A stretch of DNA of 64,000 nucleotides from JADJGC01 sp964617645 (GTDB taxonomy: Bacteria; Zixibacteria; MSB-5A5; CAIYYT01), in the NCBI GenBank assembly GCA_964617645.1, contig CAZTYE010000004.1:1-64000 (forward strand), given 5' to 3'. The translations under genes and the position numbers were made by a program. Positions 35,470 to 44,293 of this stretch are shown piece by piece (positions within the stretch are counted from its first letter, which is position 1; every line of letters starts with the position of its first letter). Under the pieces are notes generated by a model. That model worked only from the letters and a program-made list of their open reading frames with translations, was not told where the DNA came from and ran no database searches.

Positions 35470-36828
35470 TTAGTCTCGGCCCAGTGATGCGCGACTTTCG
35501 AATTGGCGACGGTTGGGGACCTTGAGCAACACCAGAAAGCCGAGAATCATGGGAATCACTTGCGCCAGAAGCGCCAGACGGTGGTGAATCCCACCAGCCA
35601 GTGCGGGAGTTGCGTTAACGCCGAACCAGGCCAGCAAATCCAATGTCCATGCGCCGAGGAAGCGGTCGGGCTTGCCGACCAACGCGACAATACCCCAGAT
35701 TAAGGGGCCGAAGATGGCTGCGGCTTTAGAGCAAAGCGTGTACACGCCGTAAAACTGACCATGCTTCTCCGCCGGCGCCAGAGCATTCAGCCACGGTCGC
35801 GATGTTGTCCATACGGCGCCGAGGAATACACCGACCAAGCCGCCGATAATGAAGAAAGTCGACTTCTCGGTAGCCAGAACGCCCGCGAGCAGCGTGACGA
35901 CCCAGCCGCCGGTAGCGAGGAGCAGAGAAGACTTGGCGCCGATGCGGTCGGTCAGATAGCCAAATCTGATGGACCCGATCAGCGCGACCGCGGTTGAGAT
36001 GATGAAGAGAATCAGCTTGTCGGAACCTTGAAACCCGACCACCGACTCAGAGTAAACCGACATGAACAGGATGACCGTGTTCACGGCGTCGGCGATCAGA
36101 AAATTGCCGATCATGAAACGCAGCAATCCAGGGTAGTTGCGAGTTTCGCGCAGAGATTTTCCCAGAGCGGCGAAAAACCCTTCCTTGATTGGCACCGTCG
36201 CGAGACGTTGCTCTTTGACCCAGAGGAAAATGGGAATCGCAAAGACGCCGAACAGCAACGCTGTGGGGATGAAAGTGTAGACGCTGCCGTCGACGCCGGG
36301 AATGATCGCAAGACCGGTCAAGGGCCAAACCAGTAGCAAGCCGGTGATCGAGCCGGCATAGCCGACGCCGGTGCCGATGCCTGAAATCTTGCCGACCGTC
36401 GCCGGTGTCGAGACCTCGCCCAGCAGTGCATTGTAGTAGGTGAGGCTGCCCTCGAAGAAATAATTCGCGAACGCAAACGCCGTGAGTGTAATCAGCGCCA
36501 TCGGCACAAGTCCCAGCGGCAGCAGCGCCGCGACACCGATGATGAACGTGCTGAGCACACACATGATTGTAAACTGCCGAAGTCGGAGTAAGCGTGTTCC
36601 GGTAAGATCGGCGAGGCGACCGAGCGCCGGCATGGTAACAGCGGCAACGGCCATCGAAAGAGAGTACGCGATTGAAAAGAAAATGTCTTCGACACCGTAC
36701 TTCTCGATGAGCCACGCCGAGAAAAAATAGGTGATGATATTCATCGAGAAGATAGTATTGGCGAAATCGTAGAGCACCCAGCCGAGTTGGGCTTTGCGGT
36801 AGGGGGATATCCTAAGCAGAGACATCAT
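35470..36828 (-). CDS. MFS transporter, UMF1/Atg22-like
   Basis: A 452-residue major-facilitator membrane protein with about 12 segments. The N-terminal GWVLYDFANTIFSMNI pattern is typical of the UMF1 family, related to vacuolar Atg22 amino-acid exporters. I chose the ATG at 36828 (MMSLLRIS); a longer frame reaches 36918 but adds a non-membrane stretch with poor codons. The substrate is unknown. It lies between the M23 gene and the HD hydrolase on the same strand, with gaps of about 90 and 120 bp. Confidence 0.82.
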   Translation of the reverse strand: MMSLLRISPYRKAQLGWVLYDFANTIFSMNIITYFFSAWLIEKYGVEDIFFSIAYSLSMAVAAVTMPALGRLADLTGTRLLRLRQFTIMCVLSTFIIGVAALLPLGLVPMALITLTAFAFANYFFEGSLTYYNALLGEVSTPATVGKISGIGTGVGYAGSITGLLLVWPLTGLAIIPGVDGSVYTFIPTALLFGVFAIPIFLWVKEQRLATVPIKEGFFAALGKSLRETRNYPGLLRFMIGNFLIADAVNTVILFMSVYSESVVGFQGSDKLILFIISTAVALIGSIRFGYLTDRIGAKSSLLLATGGWVVTLLAGVLATEKSTFFIIGGLVGVFLGAVWTTSRPWLNALAPAEKHGQFYGVYTLCSKAAAIFGPLIWGIVALVGKPDRFLGAWTLDLLAWFGVNATPALAGGIHHRLALLAQVIPMILGFLVLLKVPNRRQFESRASLGRD

Positions 36829-36951
36829 CAAGTCACAAGCCGATTCGGAAGACCAATCGGCGGGGCTGAAACTACGCGCCCACCGCGAACAACCGGCGAG
36901 CACCCAAGGCAGCGGCACGCAACGGTCGGCGCCGGCCGGGCGATCATTTGC

Positions 36952-37500
36952 TCAGAGTCCCAGATCCCCAGAGATCCGCCGCATTCCGTCGAGAGCCAGA
37001 GTCAGGAACTCCTCGAGACTCAAACCCAACTGTGAACATTCAGAGATGCTCTCGCGGCGCGCACCGACGGCAAAGCGCTTATCTTTGAATCGCTTCAAAA
37101 TCGACGACACCTGAAGCGACGCGAGTTTGCGATCGGGGTGCATGTAGGCCGCCGCGGTGATTAGTCCGGTCACCGGATCAGTCGCGTAGAGCGCCCAGTC
37201 GAGCCGCGATTGACACGGCCGGTGATCGGCGTGACAGTGGATGGCGTGAAGCATCAGTTCATCGATCTCCGGATACCCCGCGAGCCAATCTCTGGTCACG
37301 AAAGTGTGCCGCTCCGGGTGATTGGCGGTCTCGACGTAGTCGAGATCGTGCAGCAAGCCGACCATACCCCAGCGCCCGCGATCTTCGCCGAAGTGCTCGG
37401 CGAGCCGGATCATGACGGCCTCAACGCTCAGGATATGCCGCAACAGGTTCTCTTGCGGGATTCGATCTTTGACTAACTGCAATGCAAATGCGCGATCCAT
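36952..37500 (-). CDS. HD-domain phosphohydrolase
   Basis: A 182-residue HD protein of the HDIG-like group. The metal ligands are an early histidine in LLRHILSVEAVM, the HD pair in LLHDLDYVE, and later HCHAD and D of ATDPVTGL. It probably hydrolyses a nucleotide or nucleotide-like phosphate. The ATG at 37500 is 10 bp past the stop of the outer-membrane protein gene, so it is probably the last gene of that operon, though the functional link is unclear. Confidence 0.85.
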   Translation of the reverse strand: MDRAFALQLVKDRIPQENLLRHILSVEAVMIRLAEHFGEDRGRWGMVGLLHDLDYVETANHPERHTFVTRDWLAGYPEIDELMLHAIHCHADHRPCQSRLDWALYATDPVTGLITAAAYMHPDRKLASLQVSSILKRFKDKRFAVGARRESISECSQLGLSLEEFLTLALDGMRRISGDLGL

Positions 37501-37510
37501 GCTCCGACTC

Positions 37511-39436
37511 TCAATCGACGAAGGCCCAACGGAATCCCCACCAGACGGAGCGCCCGGGCTGCCGGCGACTGCCGCTGGTATATACGAAATCAGTGAGGTT
37601 GTTGAAATTCAAGAAGAAGTGAAATCGCTTGAGATCGAAGCCGGAGTAAGCGTCCAGCAGCGCTACGCCCTCTTCGGCGGAACCGAATAGGCGACGGTCA
37701 ACCGCCGAATAGTAGCGTGCTCCCAGCCCGAGATTGAGACGGATCGAGTAGCGCGCCACCGGAATGCTATAGAGCACTTGCGCTGAACCAACGCTGCTTG
37801 ATCCGAGATGCAAGCTCGAACCGTCGTCACGCAACTGACGCAATCCGTAACCGAAATCGAGCGCGAGGCGTGGATGCGGCCGAAGGCGGCCTTCGATAGA
37901 CGCATGGGCGAGTGTTCCCTGCGCCGGTTCGACCGCGAAGCTGAAATTTAGCGAATCGTCGGATCGCCGCTGCCATTGAGCTAAGTCCCGCAGTCCCCAG
38001 ATCCCGAAGCGCAGACGCATCTCCCATCTGGCCGCACGCTGGTGAATCATCATATCCCCACCAAAGACACGACCTGATTCGAGGTCAGATTCGGGGCGAA
38101 TGCGCAGGTAGGTGGTGTCAGAATCGAGAGCGATGTCCTTGACCGCCGAGAGATAGAGCACCGGAGACGGCACGACATTGCGATAGAAGACACTTGCCAT
38201 TAACGAGGCCGCGTCCCACGGCTCGACATGGAGAGCCGCCAGCAGGTTTGGCCGAATCGGGACTTCGGCGGAACCGACAACAGCGGCGGATAGCACAAGC
38301 GCTGCCGAATTGCGTAAATCGATCATATCAGTCGCACCGAGACGGAAGGCGACATCATCACGGGACTGCCCTTGATCGCGAAGGCGCAGCCAGCGGGTAT
38401 CAGCGGCGATCTCAAGGCGATGCCCCGGCGTCGAGTGTTCGCGCACTGCCGCCGCTTCTACGACGTCGTATTTCTGCGCAGTTTTCCACGAACGCGCGTC
38501 AAACTTCTGGTCGTACGTCTTCCAGTTTAGTTCAAGACGGTACTGCGCGCGTTCGCTCGCGTAGTAGTGCAATTGCGAAGACCAGACGCGGGCAAAGTCG
38601 GTCGTGAATCCGGAGTAGCGGAATTCATCCGGAAAGTAGCGCCGCGTACCGCGCACGCGATTGAAGGCATACAAAAATCGCGACTGCCAGCGCCTACCGA
38701 GAGGAGGCTGCGCCACGAAGCGCATGCGGTCGACCTTGGCATTGGAGGACGCGAAAAATCCGTCGAGCTTCTGGAATCCGCCGGCGGCGTTGACGCTGCC
38801 CAGCGGACCGAAGCGATTGTGAAAACGAAATTCGGTGTCGGCAAAGCCGCCGCGTCCCCGCGTGACGGCGATTTCGCTGAGCGATGTGTCGGCATCGCGC
38901 AGTTCGTGAATCGCATACGCGCTCAGCGCTCCGCCGAGAGGAGAATACACACCGCTGGATCCGGGATCGAGCAAGATCATATCGTCGGCCGCTTCCGCGC
39001 GAACAAACTCATCCCCCAGCGGCAACGGGACGGCGCTGGGAAAACTGGCATCACCGGCAAGATTATCGCTGCGCGTGAGATGCAGCGGATGCAAGCCCAG
39101 CGGGAAGAACGATTCGAAGTCGCCCCAGGGTGAGACCGACTCGCGATGCAGGCGCGGTTCCAAACGCCAGGCGCTGGTCGCTTGCGGCCAGTCGATGGGA
39201 ATCCGCGATTGACGCCAAGTCCCGTGCAATTGCTTCATCAAGGATTCGCGGAAATCTGCCGGCCATACCAGCGGCGGCGGGACTGAGTCGGATTTGGCCG
39301 TTGCGCGGGATGAATCGGCGCGAACGCGCGCACTGTCGGCGCTGTGCGGCTGTGCTTGTGTGGCAGTTGCGGGAGAGAGCAGCGCCAATGATCCGAGGAG
39401 GAAAGCACTGAGTCTATGCCGAACTGCAAGATACAT
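37511..39436 (-). CDS. Outer-membrane beta-barrel protein, porin/TonB-receptor-like
   Basis: A 641-residue secreted protein. A signal peptide (residues about 1-24) is followed by a Ser/Asp/Ala-rich linker. Residues about 130-190 resemble a plug-like region (DEFVRAEAADDMILLD and on to LSEIAVTRGRGGFADTEF). The rest is a series of amphipathic strands with aromatic girdle residues, ending FRWAFVD. That ending and the PGRSVWWGF pattern resemble TonB-dependent receptors, though no TonB box is evident. The gene lies 36 bp after an ECF S-component gene, so it may be the outer-membrane half of a small-molecule uptake route (inference). Confidence 0.7.
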   Translation of the reverse strand: MYLAVRHRLSAFLLGSLALLSPATATQAQPHSADSARVRADSSRATAKSDSVPPPLVWPADFRESLMKQLHGTWRQSRIPIDWPQATSAWRLEPRLHRESVSPWGDFESFFPLGLHPLHLTRSDNLAGDASFPSAVPLPLGDEFVRAEAADDMILLDPGSSGVYSPLGGALSAYAIHELRDADTSLSEIAVTRGRGGFADTEFRFHNRFGPLGSVNAAGGFQKLDGFFASSNAKVDRMRFVAQPPLGRRWQSRFLYAFNRVRGTRRYFPDEFRYSGFTTDFARVWSSQLHYYASERAQYRLELNWKTYDQKFDARSWKTAQKYDVVEAAAVREHSTPGHRLEIAADTRWLRLRDQGQSRDDVAFRLGATDMIDLRNSAALVLSAAVVGSAEVPIRPNLLAALHVEPWDAASLMASVFYRNVVPSPVLYLSAVKDIALDSDTTYLRIRPESDLESGRVFGGDMMIHQRAARWEMRLRFGIWGLRDLAQWQRRSDDSLNFSFAVEPAQGTLAHASIEGRLRPHPRLALDFGYGLRQLRDDGSSLHLGSSSVGSAQVLYSIPVARYSIRLNLGLGARYYSAVDRRLFGSAEEGVALLDAYSGFDLKRFHFFLNFNNLTDFVYTSGSRRQPGRSVWWGFRWAFVD

Positions 39437-39472
39437 AGCGCGGTTCCGACTCAACGCACGAACAGCCGCCGT

Positions 39473-39994
39473 TCAGTCGACTCTGAACATAGCGATCTTT
39501 TGCACATTGGCAAGCACCGGAAAGAGAATCACAAAGAAGAGGACGTTTGCGCCGATCGTAACCAGCGCAAAGGGGACAGAAAGCGCCAGCCGTTCCCAAA
39601 ACGGTTGGTAGAGCCAGGCATCAACCAACGAGACCGGGATTTGGAATTCAAGCGCGGTGATGATCGCCAACAGCGCCAGCACGGTTCTCGTCGCCGCGGT
39701 GACATTCTCGCGACCGAGGCGCGAACTCATGGCGCCGGTAGCGCCAATCAGCACGTAACCGAATACTTGGGAGAAGACGATTGGTAGCGGCGCCAGTCCA
39801 TAAGGATTGAAGATCGTGATCAACAGCGCCGCAATCACGCCGACCAGAACTCCAGCGACCAGTCGTAAATACCAACCGGCGAAGAAGACAATGAGAATCG
39901 ACAGCGTCGCGTTGGGAATCGCCAGCAGCAGAAAGGAACCGGAGTAAGCGAGGGCCGCCAGCATGCCGATTGCGGCAATTCGACGCGCGCTCAC
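39473..39994 (-). CDS. ECF transporter S component-like membrane protein
   Basis: A 173-residue protein with five or six membrane segments, matching the size and topology of ECF-type vitamin/metal transporter substrate-binding (S) components. The segment IFNPYGLAPLPIVFSQVFGY near residues 61-80 resembles that group. The substrate is unknown and no A or T components are here, so it would use shared ECF modules elsewhere. It overlaps the upstream metalloprotease gene by 4 bp and precedes the outer-membrane barrel gene. Confidence 0.62.
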   Translation of the reverse strand: MSARRIAAIGMLAALAYSGSFLLLAIPNATLSILIVFFAGWYLRLVAGVLVGVIAALLITIFNPYGLAPLPIVFSQVFGYVLIGATGAMSSRLGRENVTAATRTVLALLAIITALEFQIPVSLVDAWLYQPFWERLALSVPFALVTIGANVLFFVILFPVLANVQKIAMFRVD

Positions 39995-41883
39995 CGAATT
40001 AGGAGAATCTTGTGTTCGGCAACGCCTTCAGCCAGCCGGACGCGGACGATGTAGACCCCGGAAGCAACGTCATCATTGTCATTGTTTCGGCCATCCCACG
40101 GAACCGTAAACGGCGTCGCCGCCGGAAGATTTTCTTTCGCCATCGTGCGCACTTCTTCGCCGGCGACATTAAAGATCATGATCTCATAGTCCCCGGCGTT
40201 CTTCAGTGTGATTTCGACCCGGAAGGGTTTGGTGTCGACTTCGGACATCATGAAGCGAGTATTTTGGAAGCGAATAACGTTTTCGTTGACGGAGATCGAA
40301 GTATCGCTGACCGAAAAACGATAGTTGACGGACGAGCCGTTGCGCTCGGGGTTCACAATGGTCACCAGGGTGAGATTGTCGGTAATCGCGGTTAGATCCT
40401 CAACCCGCACCAATGCCGAGTCTTCGGTGTAGACCGGGTCACCGACTCGAGTTACTCCCGACGGATTGAAGCGGTCGTACCCGATCGTGCCGATCGCCCA
40501 TTCGGTTGGCACGGGTGTGGAAGTCGACCCCCGGAAGAACATCGCGAAGGCTGTGTCCAAGGTTCCCGTGGCGAAGACCATGTAATTGAAACCCAGCTCC
40601 GAGATCGGATAGGCATTGTCACCGCTTTGCTGCAGAGTGATCGGATAGTCGTCATAGCGGCGCACGAAGGCGCGTGTGGCTCCGGGCAGAGTATCGGGGA
40701 TCATATCGTAGTTGGCCGCTTCCTCGAAGAACAATCCCGGACGCGCGCGATTTCCGGTAAAGAACAGCCACTGGCCGAACTCAATCCAGCTTTCGGCGAA
40801 GTTAGTCGCACCGTTGGTGTGCGCGTCGATGGCGTCCTGCACGGCGCCGAATTGATAGTTCTCCGTCGCCACGGCGGCGCAGTTGTCCCAAATCTTGCGA
40901 ATCACGTCCCGACCCAATCGCTGCGCCAGATAGATGGGATAGATGCCGGCGCCGTAAACCTCGATGTCGCTGCCGTCGAAGTAGCGCGGTTGTTTGTTGA
41001 GGCTGCGCAAGTACGGCGCCAAGTAGTAATAGTAGTCATTAACATTGTCGTAGGTCTCTTCTTCCATCCAGACCGCCGACATTTCAAGCCAATACGGATT
41101 GAATTCTTCGCGATCGCAGCGGTTGACCGCCTGACAACCTTCGAGCGCGTCGTAGTAGAACTGAATCGCATGGAAAAATTCGTGCGCGATCGTGACGCGC
41201 AGCGCGTCCAGCGGGCGATTGGCGTAGGCCGGAATCACCGCGTAATTGTTGTCGACTTCCATGTAGGACGCAGTTCGATAGCGGCCGCCTTCGACAACCA
41301 CCTGGCTCTCAGGATAGGTCGCGCCATAAAAGGTCGGTAAAGTGCGGCGGATGTAGATGTCGTAGCGCGGATCGGAATCGTTGTACGGCGGCAAGGCGTC
41401 GTTGTAGGGCGCATGATAACCAAGTTCGTCAATGTGGTGCATCCAAACCGAATCGGCCACGCGCGCGACATCTTCGACGTAGTCCGGAGTGCCGTCGGCG
41501 TCGAGATCGGTAGACTTTACGGTGTCGATGTCGCCGGCTTGCGTCGTGAAGTGGATCCGAAAGTTCCCGCCCGGAGAGTCGAATGTCCGGGGAAAATCCT
41601 CCGGCCTTGGCCGCGCCAGGACATCGTCAAAGCCCGCCGCTGTGCCGAACTCCCGTTGGAATGCAGCCGCCTCGATTGTGAACGGAGTGCCGCATTTGTG
41701 GGTGAGCGAAAACCGCGGGTCGACATCGGCGCCGATTTTGGCCAAACGATTTTGCTCAAGACCGCAGTCACTAAGCATACAGCGGAGAAAATCGATGCGC
41801 TGGCTTTCGGTTTCAGCGGCGAAGGCCAACACGGGGATGAGGAAAGAACATGCGGGGATGAGCAAGCGAATCAAAGTAAGCAC
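39991..41883 (-). CDS. Secreted MXAN_6640-like metalloprotease with FlgD-like sorting tail
   Basis: A 630-residue secreted protein. After a signal peptide (residues about 1-22) it resembles the MXAN_6640 group of putative metalloproteases: a D-rich stretch (TDLDADGTPDYVEDVA), then the HExxH motif at 234-238 (AHEFFHAIQFYYD), and an acidic WMEEETY further on that may give the third ligand. The C-terminal 80 residues form a FlgD-like/T9SS-type Ig domain (PFRVEITLKNAGDYEIMIFN and on to GVYIVRVRLAEG). Processing target unknown. It is the first gene of the ECF/barrel operon. Confidence 0.8.
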   Translation of the reverse strand: MLTLIRLLIPACSFLIPVLAFAAETESQRIDFLRCMLSDCGLEQNRLAKIGADVDPRFSLTHKCGTPFTIEAAAFQREFGTAAGFDDVLARPRPEDFPRTFDSPGGNFRIHFTTQAGDIDTVKSTDLDADGTPDYVEDVARVADSVWMHHIDELGYHAPYNDALPPYNDSDPRYDIYIRRTLPTFYGATYPESQVVVEGGRYRTASYMEVDNNYAVIPAYANRPLDALRVTIAHEFFHAIQFYYDALEGCQAVNRCDREEFNPYWLEMSAVWMEEETYDNVNDYYYYLAPYLRSLNKQPRYFDGSDIEVYGAGIYPIYLAQRLGRDVIRKIWDNCAAVATENYQFGAVQDAIDAHTNGATNFAESWIEFGQWLFFTGNRARPGLFFEEAANYDMIPDTLPGATRAFVRRYDDYPITLQQSGDNAYPISELGFNYMVFATGTLDTAFAMFFRGSTSTPVPTEWAIGTIGYDRFNPSGVTRVGDPVYTEDSALVRVEDLTAITDNLTLVTIVNPERNGSSVNYRFSVSDTSISVNENVIRFQNTRFMMSEVDTKPFRVEITLKNAGDYEIMIFNVAGEEVRTMAKENLPAATPFTVPWDGRNNDNDDVASGVYIVRVRLAEGVAEHKILLIR

Positions 41884-41894
41884 GGCAACTCCTC

Positions 41895-42731
41895 TCAGGA
41901 ATTCGGTCGCGACGCGAGATAGTCTTTCATTCGCGCCAGCACCTCGTACGGGACACGTTGGCTGCCCAGATCGGCGCGCAGATCGTCCCGGCCGTGCCAG
42001 TCCGATCCGCCGGATATGAGCAGGTGGTACTTCTCCGCTATCGATTTGTAATGACGTACCTGCTGGGTTGTATGTTTGGAGTGATAAACTTCGATTCCAT
42101 CCATGCCGATCTCGGCCAGATACGGGATGGCGTCATCGCGGCGGACGGTGCCGGGATGCGCCATGACGGTGATGCCGCCGGCTTTGTGCACCAATTCGAT
42201 CGCCTCGATCGGATCGAAGTGCGTCTTGGCGACGTACGCCGGAGCGTGATAACCGAGGTAGCGGCTGAAGGCTTCATCAAAAGTCTGAACAAACTCCTCT
42301 TTGAGCAGGGCGTCGGCGACGTGAGCGCGACCGACAACACCGGTTCCGGCCATCCGCTTAACGGTGTCCATACGCAGGTCGATGCCGAGGTCATTTAGCT
42401 TTTTTACAATCGACTCGCCGCGCTTGAGCCGTTCATCTTGGTAGAATTTCACTTTTTGTACCAGGGGCGTGAACTTGTGATCGACGAAATACGCCAACAT
42501 ATGGATGTCGGACTCCTCGTGCGAACACGACAGCTCGATACCGTTGACAAACTCGATGCCCAGTTCTTCGGCGCGCTTGCGGCCCTCGTCGATCGCGCCA
42601 AAGGAATCATGATCGGTGATCGCCAGCGCGGTCAATTTTTTCGCGGCGGCGGCATTGAGAACGGCGGTCGGCGACAAGCGACCATCCGAGTAGTAGGTAT
42701 GGGTATGCAGATCAATCAAGCCGGTTGACAT
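41895..42731 (-). CDS. PHP-domain phosphoesterase (RNase AM/YciV-like)
   Basis: A 278-residue PHP-family metal-dependent phosphoesterase. The ligand motifs are clear: DLHTHTYYSDG (residues about 7-17), ITDHDSFGA, GIELSC, the histidine in MAHPG, and SDWHG near the C-terminus. The closest known relatives are the YciV/TrpH proteins, which are 5'-3' exonucleases or 3',5'-bisphosphate nucleotidases. The start codon lies 16 bp inside the 3' end of ftcD, so the two are probably co-transcribed, though no pathway link is known. Confidence 0.88.
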   Translation of the reverse strand: MSTGLIDLHTHTYYSDGRLSPTAVLNAAAAKKLTALAITDHDSFGAIDEGRKRAEELGIEFVNGIELSCSHEESDIHMLAYFVDHKFTPLVQKVKFYQDERLKRGESIVKKLNDLGIDLRMDTVKRMAGTGVVGRAHVADALLKEEFVQTFDEAFSRYLGYHAPAYVAKTHFDPIEAIELVHKAGGITVMAHPGTVRRDDAIPYLAEIGMDGIEVYHSKHTTQQVRHYKSIAEKYHLLISGGSDWHGRDDLRADLGSQRVPYEVLARMKDYLASRPNS

Positions 42732-44269
42732 CCGATCTTCTGGAAGATGAGTGCGCGCGCCGCTTCCGCCTTGCGGGCGGCTTCGGCAAGGATACGTCGG
42801 GCGTCGGCGTCAATTTGCGCCGCCTGCGATTTATCGGCGATACCGGGGAGATTTATTTGAACGTTGTAAAAGGCGCCCTGCACGGCGGCGTGTGCCATCA
42901 GCACGCCGACGCCGGCGTCCGAAATCGAGTTGACATTGCCGATCTTGCCGATGGCGACGGCGATGTCGAGAGCCGAGAGCGCTTGTTGCATCGTTTCCAG
43001 CGGCACGCGCGTGGCTTTGATGGTCGCGGCTTGAACGGCAAGCTCGCGCTGCTGCTTCTGCTCAGCGGTCTCTTTGGGCAGTTTCGCAGCCGCCATGACT
43101 TCGTCGAAGGCGGCGGCGTCACGCGCGACCAAATCGTAAAGCGATTGAGTCACGACATCGGCTTGCGCAAGAATAGCAGTAGCTTGATCCTGAACTTCGG
43201 CGTACTTCTTTTTTCCGATCGTCAGGCGACAAACCATAGCGGCAAGAGCCGCAGCCAACGATCCGGCGGCCGCCGAGACCGATCCACCGCCCGGCGCCGG
43301 TGAAGACGATGCCACGCTGTCGACAAAGGAGCGCAATCCCCCGCGACTGCCCTGTTCTTCCATGGCGCTCTGCAACCGTGATTCGAGAACTTGTTCTTTG
43401 GAGAAGTTTTCAAGCATAAGATACCAACGCGCCGAGTTGGCAATGGCTTCCTGCGGCACCAGACCGACAATCTCGGTAGAGGTAACTATCGTTCCCCAAC
43501 GCGCGGCTTCGGACTTGATGGTTTCCAAAACACGGTAGATCGGTGTTTGCAAGTAGTTGACGAGGTTCATCGAGACCTGCACGCAGTTGCGGTCTTTGAT
43601 TTCAAATCCGAGAGCGCGACAGTAGGCAAATCCACCGGAGTTAGCGCGAATCGCTTTGGCAATTCGCTGTGCGATTTTGATGTCGTTGGTCGCCAGATAA
43701 GCGTTGAATGCGATCAGCGGCAAACGGACGCCAATGGCGATGGCGCCGGCGCGTTCATGGACTTGCCTTGGTCCGAAGTCGGGAATCAGCGTGTCGTCGG
43801 TTGCGATCGTCGCCTTGATGCCTTCATATTGGCCATGTTTATTGCGGATATCGGGCAGGCTCACGCGATCCGGCCGGGTTGCCGCCTGCTCGTACAAGTA
43901 GACCGGGATGTTCAGCTCGCGCGCCACCTGCTCACCGAGCGACTTAGCCAGCTCAACCGCCTCTTCGACCGACATTTCGCTGATGGGGATGAAAGGACAG
44001 ACATCGGTAGCTCCCATGCGCGGATGCTCGCCGCTGTGGCTGCGCAAGTCGATCACTTCAGAGGCTTTCTTGATCCCGAGAAACACCCCGTGCTTGACGG
44101 CCTTCGGTTCGCCGGCGACAGTCACAACGGCGCGGTTGTGGTCTTTGTCCATTTCGGAATCGAGCAAGAAAACGCCGGGCACGGAAATGATGGCGTCGGT
44201 AATTGCTTTGAGGACTTCGGGACGGCGGCCTTCAGAGAAATTCGGAACGCATTCGACAATTTTAGCCAT
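42716..44269 (-). CDS. ftcD: Bifunctional glutamate formiminotransferase/formimidoyl-THF cyclodeaminase
   Basis: A 517-residue two-domain enzyme. Residues about 1-300 are the formiminotransferase (MAKIVECVPNFSEG, then HSGEHPRMGATDVCPF and VSMNLVNYLQTP). Residues about 320-510 are the cyclodeaminase (SSSPAPGGGSVSAAAGSLAAALAAMVCRLTIG). Together they move the formimino group from formiminoglutamate to tetrahydrofolate and release ammonia, giving methenyl-THF. The reaction belongs to histidine degradation, but no hutH, hutU or hutI is in the window. The two activities are fused as in animals and some bacteria. Confidence 0.92.
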   Translation of the reverse strand: MAKIVECVPNFSEGRRPEVLKAITDAIISVPGVFLLDSEMDKDHNRAVVTVAGEPKAVKHGVFLGIKKASEVIDLRSHSGEHPRMGATDVCPFIPISEMSVEEAVELAKSLGEQVARELNIPVYLYEQAATRPDRVSLPDIRNKHGQYEGIKATIATDDTLIPDFGPRQVHERAGAIAIGVRLPLIAFNAYLATNDIKIAQRIAKAIRANSGGFAYCRALGFEIKDRNCVQVSMNLVNYLQTPIYRVLETIKSEAARWGTIVTSTEIVGLVPQEAIANSARWYLMLENFSKEQVLESRLQSAMEEQGSRGGLRSFVDSVASSSPAPGGGSVSAAAGSLAAALAAMVCRLTIGKKKYAEVQDQATAILAQADVVTQSLYDLVARDAAAFDEVMAAAKLPKETAEQKQQRELAVQAATIKATRVPLETMQQALSALDIAVAIGKIGNVNSISDAGVGVLMAHAAVQGAFYNVQINLPGIADKSQAAQIDADARRILAEAARKAEAARALIFQKIGCQPA

Positions 44270-44293
44270 AGAAGAGTTACTCCCAGTGACCCG

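Noticed and set aside
41884..41894. Cobalamin or other riboswitch upstream of the ECF/barrel operon
   Set aside because: Only about 11 bp separate the metalloprotease gene from the upstream PHP gene; there is no room for a riboswitch.
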